From Caccovivens sp964594865 (GTDB lineage Bacteria > Bacillota > Clostridia > Christensenellales > UBA1242): a stretch of 64,000 bases of DNA. The notes under the pieces are model-generated. The model saw nothing but the letters and a program-made list of their open reading frames with translations, was not told the DNA's origin and did not search any database. The position numbers were made by a program, and so were the translations under genes. Within the stretch, counting starts at the first letter, position 1. Every line of letters starts with the position of its first letter. Of this stretch, positions 52,024-60,968 are shown piece by piece. The stretch is from NCBI GenBank assembly GCA_964594865.1, contig CAZQMZ010000001.1, positions 142,968 through 206,967 on the forward strand, in the 5' to 3' direction.

Positions 52024-52988
52024 TGAAAAATAGAATTTTTACATCTGTGGCAATTGTCATCACTTTGGTGTTGCTGTTTGTGCTCAAAGTCTATGTAAGC
52101 GACTATTTCTTTGATGCATTTTTTGCCATAATTGCGTGCTTTGCAGCATATGAAATGTCAAGACTGTTGACAAAAATGGGACTTTATAATTATTCTTTGC
52201 TTTCTGTGATTTTTCCAACTTTGTTGTTGGTTGTCAATCTTGTTGGGCTATATTTGGTTGAAGTTTTTTCGGATGAAATGTGGGTGCTTTACAGCATCTT
52301 GATTGATATTGTGCTCATCGTTTTTGTCGCTTTTCTTGCATTTTTGTTTTGCATTATGCGAAGAAAAAAGGCACTCAATGAAATGACCGTCAGAAACATC
52401 AAAAACAGTATGTCCGTGTCCAAGTTTGCTTTCAAAAAATCATTGCACACAGCGATAACTTTCATCTATCCATCTTTTCTCTTCCTTTGCATACTTTTCA
52501 TAAATCATTTCAACATTCTTCCTTTTTCGAAACTTGAAGATATTGATTCAAATGTAAGCATATTCATCGTTTTGACGGCACTTTTGATCCCGATGATCAC
52601 AGACACTTTTGCCATGCTTATGGGTTCATTGATTGGCGGGAAAAAATTATGTCCAAAAATCAGCCCAAACAAAACAATTTCAGGTGCGGTTGGAGGAGTG
52701 CTTTGGTGCGTTCTCGTCAGCCTTTGTGTCTATCTCATCTTTGGTTGCATCGAAAGCTTTGAATCTTTCATGTCAATCTTTCCAATTTGGGCATATCTCT
52801 TGATTGTCCTTTTTGGCTCTTGCTTGGCACAGGCGAGCGATTTGTTTGAAAGCATCATCAAACGCAAAGCCGAAGTTTCGGACAGCGGAACAATTTTGCC
52901 GGGGCATGGCGGAATGCTTGACCGAATTGACAGCTATATCTTCATGGCACCATACATTTTGATTGCTTTCTGGATTTTTGCAATTTAA
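52020..52988 (+). CDS. cdsA: Phosphatidate cytidylyltransferase
   Basis: CdsA makes CDP-diacylglycerol for phospholipid synthesis. The 322-residue protein has about eight membrane helices. The active-site region shows ITDTFAMLMGSLIGGKKL, PNKTISGAVGG and the signature IIKRKAEVSDSG followed by LPGHGGMLDRIDS. In the signature the usual Lys-Asp is Ser-Asp, a mild deviation. GGAGG precedes the start, which overlaps the uppS stop. dxr, usual next in Firmicutes, is absent. Confidence 0.93.
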   Translation: MMKNRIFTSVAIVITLVLLFVLKVYVSDYFFDAFFAIIACFAAYEMSRLLTKMGLYNYSLLSVIFPTLLLVVNLVGLYLVEVFSDEMWVLYSILIDIVLIVFVAFLAFLFCIMRRKKALNEMTVRNIKNSMSVSKFAFKKSLHTAITFIYPSFLFLCILFINHFNILPFSKLEDIDSNVSIFIVLTALLIPMITDTFAMLMGSLIGGKKLCPKISPNKTISGAVGGVLWCVLVSLCVYLIFGCIESFESFMSIFPIWAYLLIVLFGSCLAQASDLFESIIKRKAEVSDSGTILPGHGGMLDRIDSYIFMAPYILIAFWIFAI

Positions 52989-53027
52989 CAAAAGACCGAC
53001 ACGTGATTTTTTTAGGAAATTAATGTT

Positions 53028-54146
53028 ATGATCGTTCTTTACATTTTGCTTGCAATTGTCATTCTTCTTTTTATGGTCCTTATTCATGAATTTGGACATT
53101 ATATTGCGGGCAAAATTTTGAAATTTAAGATAACAGAATTTTCTGTTGGTTTTGGTTTTGCTCTCTTTTCGCATACCAGCAAGAAAACCGGTGAAAAATT
53201 TTCTTTGCGTATCTTTCCGTTGGGAGGATACTGCTCTTTTTATGGCGAAGACGAGGACGGAAATGAAAATTCTCCGGAAGCCTTCAACAATCAAAAACCC
53301 TGGAAGAGAATCATCGTCTTTATCGCTGGTGTGACGGCAAATTTTTTGACGGCAATCATTTTTTCGTGGATTCTTCTTTGCACAATCGGCTATGACGTGC
53401 CACAGATTGTGCGATTTAATGAAGCATATCCAAATCAATATCAAGTGGGCGACGTCATCACACATATTGAAGGCGAAGAGATTGATTTTGCCTTTGGTGG
53501 CAATTTTGTCACAATGGTCAACGAACAAAAAGAATTGGCGTTGGATTATTATGAAGAGCAATATGACTTGACAGGCGATCTGGATGAAATTGAAAAATAC
53601 ACCTTTCAAATGACTGTCAAACGTGACGGTGAAAGCGTGAATTTGGAAATTGTGGTCTATCCTGTGCTGCAAACGAGCAATGAAAAGAGTTCGATCAATG
53701 TCTATATTGGATTGGAAAGTGGCACGAATGAAGAGGCGTGCACACAAGCATATGTCTATGGCGCGTGGGAAGGATTTTGTCGCTCCTTTGAAGTGGCATT
53801 TGGTTTTGCCTGGGTGGTTTTGAAAAGTCTGTGGCTTCTCATAACCTTTCAACTTCCAATCACAGAAATCGGCGGAACGGTCACGACAATTTCCACAATC
53901 GCCACTATGACTTCTCAAAGTTTGTCATATCTTCTCATATTTATTCCGCTCATCGCTGCCAATCTTGCTGTGTTCAACATCTTGCCGTTTCCGGCGCTGG
54001 ACGGAGCACATGTGTTGTTCACCATAATTGAATGGATAAGAGGCAAGCCAATAGATCGCAAAATTGAAAATGTCATTCATTTTGTCGGACTTTGCATTTT
54101 GTTTGGCTTTGTGATTGTTGTGGATATCTTGCATTTTGTGCTTTGA
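53028..54146 (+). CDS. rseP: RIP metalloprotease RseP/RasP (site-2 protease)
   Basis: This intramembrane zinc protease cleaves anti-sigma factors and signal-peptide remnants. The protein has 372 residues. HEFGH is the zinc site in the first helix, the PDZ region lies around residues 130-200 (QVGDVITHIEGEEI), and the second zinc ligand is in NILPFPALDGAH. AGGAA about 9 nt before ATG 53028 is a modest SD. It follows cdsA after a 39-nt gap. Confidence 0.95.
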   Translation: MIVLYILLAIVILLFMVLIHEFGHYIAGKILKFKITEFSVGFGFALFSHTSKKTGEKFSLRIFPLGGYCSFYGEDEDGNENSPEAFNNQKPWKRIIVFIAGVTANFLTAIIFSWILLCTIGYDVPQIVRFNEAYPNQYQVGDVITHIEGEEIDFAFGGNFVTMVNEQKELALDYYEEQYDLTGDLDEIEKYTFQMTVKRDGESVNLEIVVYPVLQTSNEKSSINVYIGLESGTNEEACTQAYVYGAWEGFCRSFEVAFGFAWVVLKSLWLLITFQLPITEIGGTVTTISTIATMTSQSLSYLLIFIPLIAANLAVFNILPFPALDGAHVLFTIIEWIRGKPIDRKIENVIHFVGLCILFGFVIVVDILHFVL

Positions 54147-54167
54147 CAGTTTTGTGAATGGAATAAC

Positions 54168-54196
54168 TTGACAATTTGTTCGACATGGTTTAAAAT
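54168..54196 (+). promoter_or_regulatory. Promoter of the PolC-like exonuclease gene, predicted leaderless
   Basis: TTGACA (54168-54173), 17-nt spacer, TAAAAT (54191-54196), then 6 nt to the ATG at 54203; no SD. Confidence 0.75.
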
Positions 54197-54202
54197 GTAA
54201 AT

Positions 54203-55735
54203 ATGAATTTTCAACAAGAGTTTAAAATCAAATTTGGTGAAAAATTTTCAAATTTGGAACTGAAAAGTGTTGAGGTAAAAAAAGGTGAAGGGGGGCTTAT
54301 CATCACTTTTTTGTATCCTTCTTCGGACAAAGAACTTTCGCCAGAAGAAAAAAAAGAAATCACAAATTGGTTGAAAGAAAAATTGAATTTGGAACAACTT
54401 TCTTTGAAAGTGAAATTTAAACGTGTTTTTGTTGAAGAAAAATTGATTTTGAAAGAAATTATAAATTTTTTTGAAAGCAAATTCAAACTTGTGATGACCT
54501 ATCTCAAAGAAAAAAACTTTAAAATCAATGTCACACCAATTGATGTTGTTGTGGAAGTGGAATTGAGTTTGCGTTTGAAAAACTTTTTTCTTGAAAACAA
54601 AATCTCAAACCAATTGGAAAAACATTTGAAAGACAATTTTTTGGTTAATTTTGTTGTTAAGTTAAACGAAAATGAAAATTTGATTGATGAAGTGGACATC
54701 AAAAATGTTGAAATCAAGGCAACTTACAACGTCAAACAAAGATATGATGTGGAAATTGTCAAAGAAATTGCAGGAAAGGATATATCTCCAAGACCAGAAT
54801 TTTTAAACAAAATCAATTCGCCAAAATCTTCGGTGATTGTGGCGGGAGTTATAAGCAAACTTGAGCACCACGAATTCATTCAAAAGAAAGGAAAATATGC
54901 TGGAAATTCCAAAGCTTTTTATACCTTTCAAATTGAAGATGAAAAGGGCAAGATTGATTGCATTTATTTCTGTCCGAAATATAATGTGCGCAATTTGGAT
55001 GCTTTGGAAGAAGGGATGTTTTTGCTTCTGCTTGGCGATGTCAACCTCAACAAGTTGACAGGAAAACTTCAACTGAACATCAAAAAAATGGCTCTTGCAA
55101 GCAAAATTGAAAAAGAAGAGAAAGCAAAACCGAAAAAACATAATTTTGGCAATGTTGTCAACATTGAAAAATTGACCTCTTTGGAACAAGACAGCATGTT
55201 TGGTCAAAAACAGAAATATAACAACAAGATTATGGACAAAACCATTGTTGTTTTTGATATTGAAACCACCGGCTTGGATGTAAATTCTGATGAAATCATC
55301 GAATTGGGAGCGCTCAAAATTGAACGAGGAAACATCATGGAAAAATTCTCAACTTTTGTCAAACCGTCAGTTGAAATTTCTGCAAAAATCTCCAATTTGA
55401 CAGGAATTACAAATGAAATGGTGGAAGATGCTCCAATGGTGGAAGATGTGCTTAAAGATTTCTATGATTTCACGCGTGGCTGTGTGCTGTGCGGGCATAA
55501 CATAATCAAATTTGACCTGCCTTTCATCAAAAGAGTGGGAAAAGAATTTGGTTTCAATTTTGACAATGAGTTTATTGACACTATGAATGAAGCACGACTT
55601 GCAAGGCTCAGAATTTCACATTTCAATTTGGCAAGTGTGCTCAAGGTTTTGGGGTTGAAAAATGAAGGAGCACACCGTGCGTTCAACGACGTTTTTGCCA
55701 CTGCACAGGTTTTGTTGAAGTTGAATGAAATTTAA
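54203..55735 (+). CDS. PolC-derived exonuclease: PolC N-terminal/OB region plus DEDDh exonuclease, no polymerase
   Basis: The 510-residue protein occupies the usual polC position between rseP and rimP. Residues 1-200 resemble the poorly conserved PolC N-terminal domain. Residues about 210-305 form an OB fold (VIVAGVISKLEHHEF, FYTFQIEDEKG). After a 40-residue basic linker, residues 344-505 are a complete DEDDh 3'-5' exonuclease: VFDIETTGL, LCGHNIIKFDLPF and HRAFNDVFATAQ. In full PolC (about 1400 residues) the exonuclease is inserted in a PHP domain and followed by the polymerase. Both are missing, and the frame ends cleanly with no remnant after it. It probably acts as a separate proofreading or repair exonuclease. 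Confidence 0.88.
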   Translation: MNFQQEFKIKFGEKFSNLELKSVEVKKGEGGLIITFLYPSSDKELSPEEKKEITNWLKEKLNLEQLSLKVKFKRVFVEEKLILKEIINFFESKFKLVMTYLKEKNFKINVTPIDVVVEVELSLRLKNFFLENKISNQLEKHLKDNFLVNFVVKLNENENLIDEVDIKNVEIKATYNVKQRYDVEIVKEIAGKDISPRPEFLNKINSPKSSVIVAGVISKLEHHEFIQKKGKYAGNSKAFYTFQIEDEKGKIDCIYFCPKYNVRNLDALEEGMFLLLLGDVNLNKLTGKLQLNIKKMALASKIEKEEKAKPKKHNFGNVVNIEKLTSLEQDSMFGQKQKYNNKIMDKTIVVFDIETTGLDVNSDEIIELGALKIERGNIMEKFSTFVKPSVEISAKISNLTGITNEMVEDAPMVEDVLKDFYDFTRGCVLCGHNIIKFDLPFIKRVGKEFGFNFDNEFIDTMNEARLARLRISHFNLASVLKVLGLKNEGAHRAFNDVFATAQVLLKLNEI

Positions 55736-55791
55736 AAATCACTAAATTTGGACGGATTGACAAGTTTTTTAAATTTTTTCGTAAAAAATTC

Positions 55792-55820
55792 TTGCTTTTT
55801 TGTTTATAATAGGGTATAAT
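55792..55820 (+). promoter_or_regulatory. Sigma-A promoter of the rimP-nusA-infB operon
   Basis: TTGCTT (55792-55797), 17-nt spacer, TATAAT (55815-55820). Transcription should begin near 55827, about 66 nt before rimP. Confidence 0.9.
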
Positions 55821-55833
55821 ATTGTTATCTTGA

Positions 55834-55889
55834 CAAGGAGGGGGCAAATTTTGCCTCCTCCTTGTGTTAAAAGAAAGATTTTGGAGGAG
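55834..55889 (+). promoter_or_regulatory. SD/anti-SD hairpin switch candidate in the rimP leader
   Basis: Bases 55834-55864 form a 15-bp hairpin with one G-U pair and almost no loop. The 5' arm contains AAGGAGG and the 3' arm CCTCCTT. CTCCTCC (55855-55861) is also perfectly complementary to the rimP SD GGAGGAG (55883-55889). No T-run follows, so it is not a terminator. Two exclusive folds, one hiding the rimP RBS, are possible. Confidence 0.65.
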
Positions 55890-55892
55890 TAA

Positions 55893-56351
55893 ATGGCAAA
55901 AATAAAACAAATTTGTGAAGAAAAATTGAAGGGCACAATCGAAGAAATGGGTTTTGAATTGGTTGATGTGGAATATGTCAAAGAAGGCGGTGGAATGAGT
56001 TTGATTTTCACCATAGACAGTGACAACGGCGTCACAGTTGATGATTGTGAAGTTGTCAGCAAAAAAATTGATCCACTCTTGGATGAAATCAATCCAACCG
56101 ATGACAAACCATACACACTTGTGGTGTCTTCGCCAGGACTCGACAGACCGCTCAAAACAGATCGAGATTTGAAACGAAATCTTGGCAAAGAAGTGGAAAT
56201 TACACTCTTTTCAAAACAAAATGGAAAGAAAAAATTTAGCGGAATTTTGGAGAGCTTTGACGAAAAAACTGTCGCCATAAAAGCCGAAAAAGAAATACTT
56301 TCTTTTGAAAGAGAAAAAATTGGCTCAATCAAATTGATCATTTCAGTTTGA
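55893..56351 (+). CDS. rimP: Ribosome maturation factor RimP
   Basis: RimP assists 30S subunit assembly. The 152-residue protein has the family pattern: GFELVDVEYVKEGGG, LVVSSPGLDRPLKTDRD, and a C-terminal SH3-like domain ending EREKIGSIKLI. GGAGGAG lies just before ATG 55893. It is the first gene of the nusA-infB operon and carries the operon's leader hairpin. Confidence 0.96.
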   Translation: MAKIKQICEEKLKGTIEEMGFELVDVEYVKEGGGMSLIFTIDSDNGVTVDDCEVVSKKIDPLLDEINPTDDKPYTLVVSSPGLDRPLKTDRDLKRNLGKEVEITLFSKQNGKKKFSGILESFDEKTVAIKAEKEILSFEREKIGSIKLIISV

Positions 56352-56384
56352 CTGAAAATAAAGAAGAGAAGATAAGGAGAGAAA

Positions 56385-57569
56385 ATGGTTAACAAAGATT
56401 TTTTTAAGGCACTTGATGACCTTGAAGCAGAAAAGAAAATTGATAAAGAAACTTTCATAAAGACATTGGAAACGGCACTTACTTCGGCGTATAAGAAGAT
56501 GTATGGAGAAGCCAAGTCGGCAATGGTGAAACTCTTTCCAGAGCGCAACACAATCAGGATTTATTCATACAAAACTGTTGTTGAGAATCCAGAAGATTTG
56601 GACAAAGAAATTTCTCTTGAAGACGCAAGAAAAGAGAAGAAGTCATACAAAATTGGAGATATTGTTGCAGTTGAAGAAACAACAAAAGATTTTGGACGTA
56701 TTGCAGCACAAACCGCAAAACAAGTTGTTATGCAAAAATTGCGCGAAATGGAACGACAAACTGCAATTGACGAGCTTTCTGAAAAAGAGGACGAACTTCT
56801 CACAACCATTGTCAAACGTATTGATGGGGACAATGTCTATGTGCAAATTGCCGGCACCAACACCGAGGGTGTTATGATGAAAAATGACCAAATTCCGGGC
56901 GATAAGTTCAACGTTGGCGACAGAGTGAAAGTCTATGTCAAGAAAATCAAAGATTCTTTCAAAGGTCCACAAATTCAAGTTTCAAGAAGCAATATTGGCT
57001 TTGTTCGAAAATTGTTTGAATTGGAAGTTCCAGAAGTTGCAAGCGGAGATGTGATCATCAAAAACATCGCGCGTGACCCAGGCAATCGTTCTAAGGTTGC
57101 TGTCACAACCGAAAAGCAAAATGTTGATGCCATTGGCGCGTGCGTGGGAAATCGTGGAAGCAGGATCAACACCATTGTCAACGAATTGAATGGCGAAAAA
57201 ATCGATCTTGTTGAATATTCAAATGATCCACTTGAATATATTGCAAGAGCACTTTCGCCAGCAAAGGTGATTTCTGTGGAAACAAATGACAGCCTCAACA
57301 TGAGCCAAGTTATCGTTCCAGACGACAAATTGTCGCTTGCAATTGGAAAAAGTGGACAAAATGTTCGTTTGGCAGCCCGTTTGACAGGGTGGAAAATTGA
57401 TGTCAAGCCAGAAAGTTATCTCAAACCAACAAAAGAGAGCACAGAGGAACCAGAATATGAATTGACAGAACTTTCTGATGACACTTCGTTCGACATTGGT
57501 GAGTTGGAAGAACTTGAACCGGTTGATACTGACTTTGATAGTTTGGAAGATTTGGATGACGAGGAATAA
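56385..57569 (+). CDS. nusA: Transcription termination/antitermination factor NusA
   Basis: The 394-residue protein has the RNA polymerase-binding N-terminal domain (residues 1-125), an S1 domain (about 130-200, ending QIQVSRSNIGFVRKLF) and two KH domains (GACVGNRGSRI and LAIGKSGQNVRLAARLTGW). An acidic Glu/Asp/Ser tail follows. No E. coli-type C-terminal repeats are present, as is normal in Firmicutes. AAGGAG precedes ATG 56385. Confidence 0.97.
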   Translation: MVNKDFFKALDDLEAEKKIDKETFIKTLETALTSAYKKMYGEAKSAMVKLFPERNTIRIYSYKTVVENPEDLDKEISLEDARKEKKSYKIGDIVAVEETTKDFGRIAAQTAKQVVMQKLREMERQTAIDELSEKEDELLTTIVKRIDGDNVYVQIAGTNTEGVMMKNDQIPGDKFNVGDRVKVYVKKIKDSFKGPQIQVSRSNIGFVRKLFELEVPEVASGDVIIKNIARDPGNRSKVAVTTEKQNVDAIGACVGNRGSRINTIVNELNGEKIDLVEYSNDPLEYIARALSPAKVISVETNDSLNMSQVIVPDDKLSLAIGKSGQNVRLAARLTGWKIDVKPESYLKPTKESTEEPEYELTELSDDTSFDIGELEELEPVDTDFDSLEDLDDEE

Positions 57570-57571
57570 AT

Positions 57572-57832
57572 ATGGAAAACAAAACCATAAAAATTCGTAT
57601 GTGCATTGTTTGTCGTGAACAAAACGACAAAAAAGAATTGCTCAGAATTGTCAAAAATAAAAATGACGAAATTTTTGTTGACAAAACAGGAAGGGCAAAT
57701 GGGCGCGGGGCATATGTTTGCAAAACACGCGAGTGCTATGAGAAAATGTGCAAACAAAAATCATTAAATCGCGCTTTCAAATGCAACGTTCCACAAGAAG
57801 TATATCAAAAAATAGGAGAAGAAATTGAGTGA
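57572..57832 (+). CDS. ylxR: YlxR-type nucleic acid-binding protein (DUF448)
   Basis: The 86-residue protein has the YlxR pattern RMCIVCRE, KKELLRIV and GRGAYVC. It lies 2 nt after nusA in the standard position. Known members bind nucleic acid and affect transcription, with RNase P proposed as a partner. The stop overlaps ylxQ. Confidence 0.93.
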   Translation: MENKTIKIRMCIVCREQNDKKELLRIVKNKNDEIFVDKTGRANGRGAYVCKTRECYEKMCKQKSLNRAFKCNVPQEVYQKIGEEIE

Positions 57833-58112
57833 TTTGAAGGGGTTGATTTCAATCGCAAGAAAGGCAGGATATGTTGTCATTGGGCAAGAAAATCTTGTTG
57901 GCTATGACAAAAAGCTCTATCTTCTCATTCTTGACAAAACCGCGGGAAAATCGCTTGAAAGAGAGATAACTTTTCTTGCAAAACGAAGAGCTCTTCCACT
58001 TCTGCGTGTGGAAAATCTTGGAGAAATTTTGAAGATTGATAATTGCAAAGTTATTGGAATAAGAAACAAAAATCTCAGTGAAGAAATTGAGAGAATTTTA
58101 AAAGGAGAATAA
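57825..58112 (+). CDS. ylxQ: YlxQ, L7Ae/L30e-like RNA-binding protein
   Basis: The 95-residue L7Ae-fold protein has the pattern LKGLISIARKAGYVVIGQEN and LLILDKTAG. The start is TTG 57825, supported by AGGAGAAG upstream and an 8-nt overlap with ylxR. It is a likely kink-turn RNA binder; its precise role is not established. Confidence 0.9.
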   Translation: MSDLKGLISIARKAGYVVIGQENLVGYDKKLYLLILDKTAGKSLEREITFLAKRRALPLLRVENLGEILKIDNCKVIGIRNKNLSEEIERILKGE

Positions 58113-58113
58113 T

Positions 58114-60555
58114 TTGGCACAATTAAACGCACTTAAATCAATAAACGACATACAAAGAGATGGCTCTTTGCAAGATTTATTGTTGTCCATTAAAGATGCA
58201 AAGTTGGAAATTGAAAATTTTTCCAAGAAAATTCAAGATCAAAAGGCTTTGTTGCGAAAAAATTCGGAACAAACCAAGCAGAAAGTTGTTGTCGAACCTG
58301 TGAAGGAAAAGGTTGAAGAGGGCAAAAAGGCGCAAGAAAATGTTGAACCGAAAAAACAAATTTTTTCGCAAGGGAACAACACAAGCAACAATTTTCGCAA
58401 ATTTGACTCAAATAAGTCATTTAAGAATGAAAAATTTCAACGAAATAATGCTCAAGGTGGGGACAGGCTCAAAAATGCTCCAAACAAACAAGGGCAGTCT
58501 TTTGCCGGACAAAACAAGACTAAATCTGGAGGTTTTGTTTCAACAAAAGCAAACAACTTCAAGTCTTTTTCTGGGGCAACTGAAAGCATAGTTTCCACAC
58601 CAGAGCGAAGCTATGGCAACAAAAACAAAGAACGCCGAAATGTGGACGAAAGCAAGAAAATAAGTGCAAAGCAAAAGGCGGGACAATATAAACAAAACAA
58701 CATCCTTGTCATGGACGATGAAGGCATTGAAGAAACAACAATGGGCTCACGCAAACTTATTCGCAAGCGTAAGGAAATGCCAAGAGTTGTCGCAACACAG
58801 GTGACTCATGCTGTGCTTAACAGCCGTGAGGTCACTGTGAAAGAGCTTTCGGAAAAAATTGGAAAACCAGTCGCTGAAATTGTTAAAAAGTTGATGATTT
58901 TGGGGATTATGGCAACCATAAACAGCACAATCGATTTTGATACGTGCGAACTTGTGGCAAGTGAGTTTGGTGTGACGATGGAACTTAAGCTTGACAAGAC
59001 CTATGAAGAAAAACTTTTGGATGTTTCAAACGAAGATGATGAGAAAAATTTGATTAAGCGTCCACCTGTCGTCACTGTTATGGGGCATGTCGATCACGGC
59101 AAAACTTCCCTTCTTGACGCTTTTCGAAAGACAAATGTTGTGCTTGGTGAAGCGGGCGGAATTACTCAAAAAATCGGCGCATATCAAATTTCTTTCAACG
59201 GCGAAAAGATCACTTTTATTGACACACCGGGCCATGCTGCTTTCACAGCAATGCGTGCGCGCGGGGCAGAAATCACCGATATTGCAATTTTGGTTGTTGC
59301 AGCAGACGATGGTGTGATGCCACAAACGATTGAAGCCATCAATCACATCAAAGCGTCAAAAGTGCCAATGATTGTGGCAATCAACAAAATGGATAAGCCG
59401 GAAGCAAATCCAGATCGTGTCAAACAACAGTTGGCAGAACACGACGTTCTTCCAGAAGAATGGGGTGGTGATGCCATTTGCGTTCCAATTTCGGCAAAGA
59501 CAGGAATGGGTCTTGATGATTTGAAACAAACAATTTTGCTTGTTGCAGAAGTTTCTGAACTCAAAGCCAATCCAAACAAAATGGCAACAGGAACAGTCAT
59601 TGAGGCAGAACTTGACAAGTCGCGCGGGCCGGTGGCAACAATTCTCGTTCAAAACGGCACACTCAAAGTGGGAGACTCAATCATGTCCGGCATAACTTAC
59701 GGCAAGGTCAAGGCTATGTTCGACGACAGCGGAAAATCGGTTAAGAAGGCTTTACCTTCAACTCCTGTTGCGGTTATGGGTTTCAACGATGTGCCAAATT
59801 CTGGCGATGCAGTTTATGCGGTTGAAGAAAAACTTTCAAAACAAGTCATTCATGAAAGAATTGACAAAATCAAAGCAGAGCGTGCAAGGCACACTTCTGG
59901 CGTCAGTGCGGATGACTTCATGAGTCGCGTTCATGAAGGAAAGTTGAAGAGTTTGAACATCATTTTGAAAGCCGATACACAAGGCTCTGTGGAAGCGCTC
60001 AAAAATTCGCTTGAAGCAATTCGAAATGATGAAGTCAAGGTTGTGTGCATCCACAGCGGTGCAGGCAACATAACCGAAAGCGATGTCATTCTTGCACAAA
60101 CCACAGGTGCAATTCTTGTGGCGTTCAACATAAAAACATCAAACAGAATCTTGCAGATGATGGATAGTTTGAAAGTGCAATTCATTGAATCGAAAATCAT
60201 CTATGAAGTTCTTGACCAAGTGACCAGACTTTCAAAAGGCATGATGTCTGTGAAATATGAAGAGAAATATATTGGAAGCGCTGAAATTCGTGTTATCTTC
60301 AAACTTTCTTCTTCTGGAATTGTGGCAGGAAGTTATGTTCTTGACGGAAAAATTCAAAGAAATGGAATTGCAAAAATTAAGCGCGGAAATGAAATCGTTG
60401 GCGAAAGCACTATTGAGAGCTTGAGAGTGGTCAAAGACGAAAAGAGTGAAGTTGCCAAGGGTTTTGAATGCGGAATCAAACTTAAAGACAACATTGCTTT
60501 CCAAGAAGGCGATGTGTTGGAATGCTATTTGAAACAAGAAGTGAAAGTGGATTAA
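58114..60555 (+). CDS. infB: Translation initiation factor IF-2
   Basis: IF-2 is the GTPase that places initiator tRNA on the 30S subunit. The protein has 813 residues. The Lys/Asn/Gln-rich N-terminus (1-220) is disordered. The IF2-N module (TVKELSEKIGKPVAEIVKKL) precedes the G domain with GHVDHGKTS, DTPGHAAF and NKMDKP, then domains II-IV. The start is TTG 58114 with AAAAGGAG upstream and 1 nt after ylxQ. Confidence 0.97.
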   Translation: MAQLNALKSINDIQRDGSLQDLLLSIKDAKLEIENFSKKIQDQKALLRKNSEQTKQKVVVEPVKEKVEEGKKAQENVEPKKQIFSQGNNTSNNFRKFDSNKSFKNEKFQRNNAQGGDRLKNAPNKQGQSFAGQNKTKSGGFVSTKANNFKSFSGATESIVSTPERSYGNKNKERRNVDESKKISAKQKAGQYKQNNILVMDDEGIEETTMGSRKLIRKRKEMPRVVATQVTHAVLNSREVTVKELSEKIGKPVAEIVKKLMILGIMATINSTIDFDTCELVASEFGVTMELKLDKTYEEKLLDVSNEDDEKNLIKRPPVVTVMGHVDHGKTSLLDAFRKTNVVLGEAGGITQKIGAYQISFNGEKITFIDTPGHAAFTAMRARGAEITDIAILVVAADDGVMPQTIEAINHIKASKVPMIVAINKMDKPEANPDRVKQQLAEHDVLPEEWGGDAICVPISAKTGMGLDDLKQTILLVAEVSELKANPNKMATGTVIEAELDKSRGPVATILVQNGTLKVGDSIMSGITYGKVKAMFDDSGKSVKKALPSTPVAVMGFNDVPNSGDAVYAVEEKLSKQVIHERIDKIKAERARHTSGVSADDFMSRVHEGKLKSLNIILKADTQGSVEALKNSLEAIRNDEVKVVCIHSGAGNITESDVILAQTTGAILVAFNIKTSNRILQMMDSLKVQFIESKIIYEVLDQVTRLSKGMMSVKYEEKYIGSAEIRVIFKLSSSGIVAGSYVLDGKIQRNGIAKIKRGNEIVGESTIESLRVVKDEKSEVAKGFECGIKLKDNIAFQEGDVLECYLKQEVKVD

Positions 60556-60566
60556 GTCCACTTTCT
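60543..60566 (+). terminator. Weak hairpin between infB and rbfA
   Basis: GAAAGTGGA pairs with TCCACTTTC over the infB stop codon. The following T's are interrupted, so read-through or RNA processing is more likely than full termination. Confidence 0.45.
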
Positions 60567-60584
60567 TCATATTGGAGGTTTTTT

Positions 60585-60938
60585 ATGAGCACAAGAATGG
60601 AGCGTGCCAACAGCGAAATCAAAAAGGCATTGAGCGAAATTGTTCATGACAAAATGAATGATCCAAGATTGAATAAGATTGTCAGCATAATGGATGTCGA
60701 CACTTCTCCGGACTTTCGAAATTGTAAGGTGAAGATCAGCGTTTTGGATGTGGCTGAGATTGACAAAATCACAAAAGTTTTGCAGAAAAGTGAAGGATAC
60801 ATCAAACGCGAACTTGCAACCATGGTGCCTATGCCACAAATTCCCAAAATTCGTTTTGTTGTGGACAAAAGTGCAGAGAATGAAATTCGAGTGGAAGAAA
60901 TTTTGCGAAATTTGAATATTCCAAATGATGAAGAATAG
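60585..60938 (+). CDS. rbfA: Ribosome-binding factor A
   Basis: RbfA is a 30S assembly factor binding near the 16S decoding region. The 117-residue protein has the KH-like fold with RMERANSEIKKALSEIV, DPRLNKIVSI, VDTSPDFRNCKVKISV and PKIRFVVDKS. GGAGG lies 6 nt before ATG 60585. Upstream in-frame codons overlap the hairpin and have no SD. Confidence 0.96.
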   Translation: MSTRMERANSEIKKALSEIVHDKMNDPRLNKIVSIMDVDTSPDFRNCKVKISVLDVAEIDKITKVLQKSEGYIKRELATMVPMPQIPKIRFVVDKSAENEIRVEEILRNLNIPNDEE

Positions 60939-60968
60939 TTGTGTTTTCGAAAATTAAAAGGAGAAAAT

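Noticed and set aside
52773..53918. A 381-codon antisense frame over rseP, and other long antisense frames (1880-2926, 2981-4051)
   Set aside because: They lie opposite well-identified genes, have Cys/His/Phe-rich unlikely compositions and no RBS.
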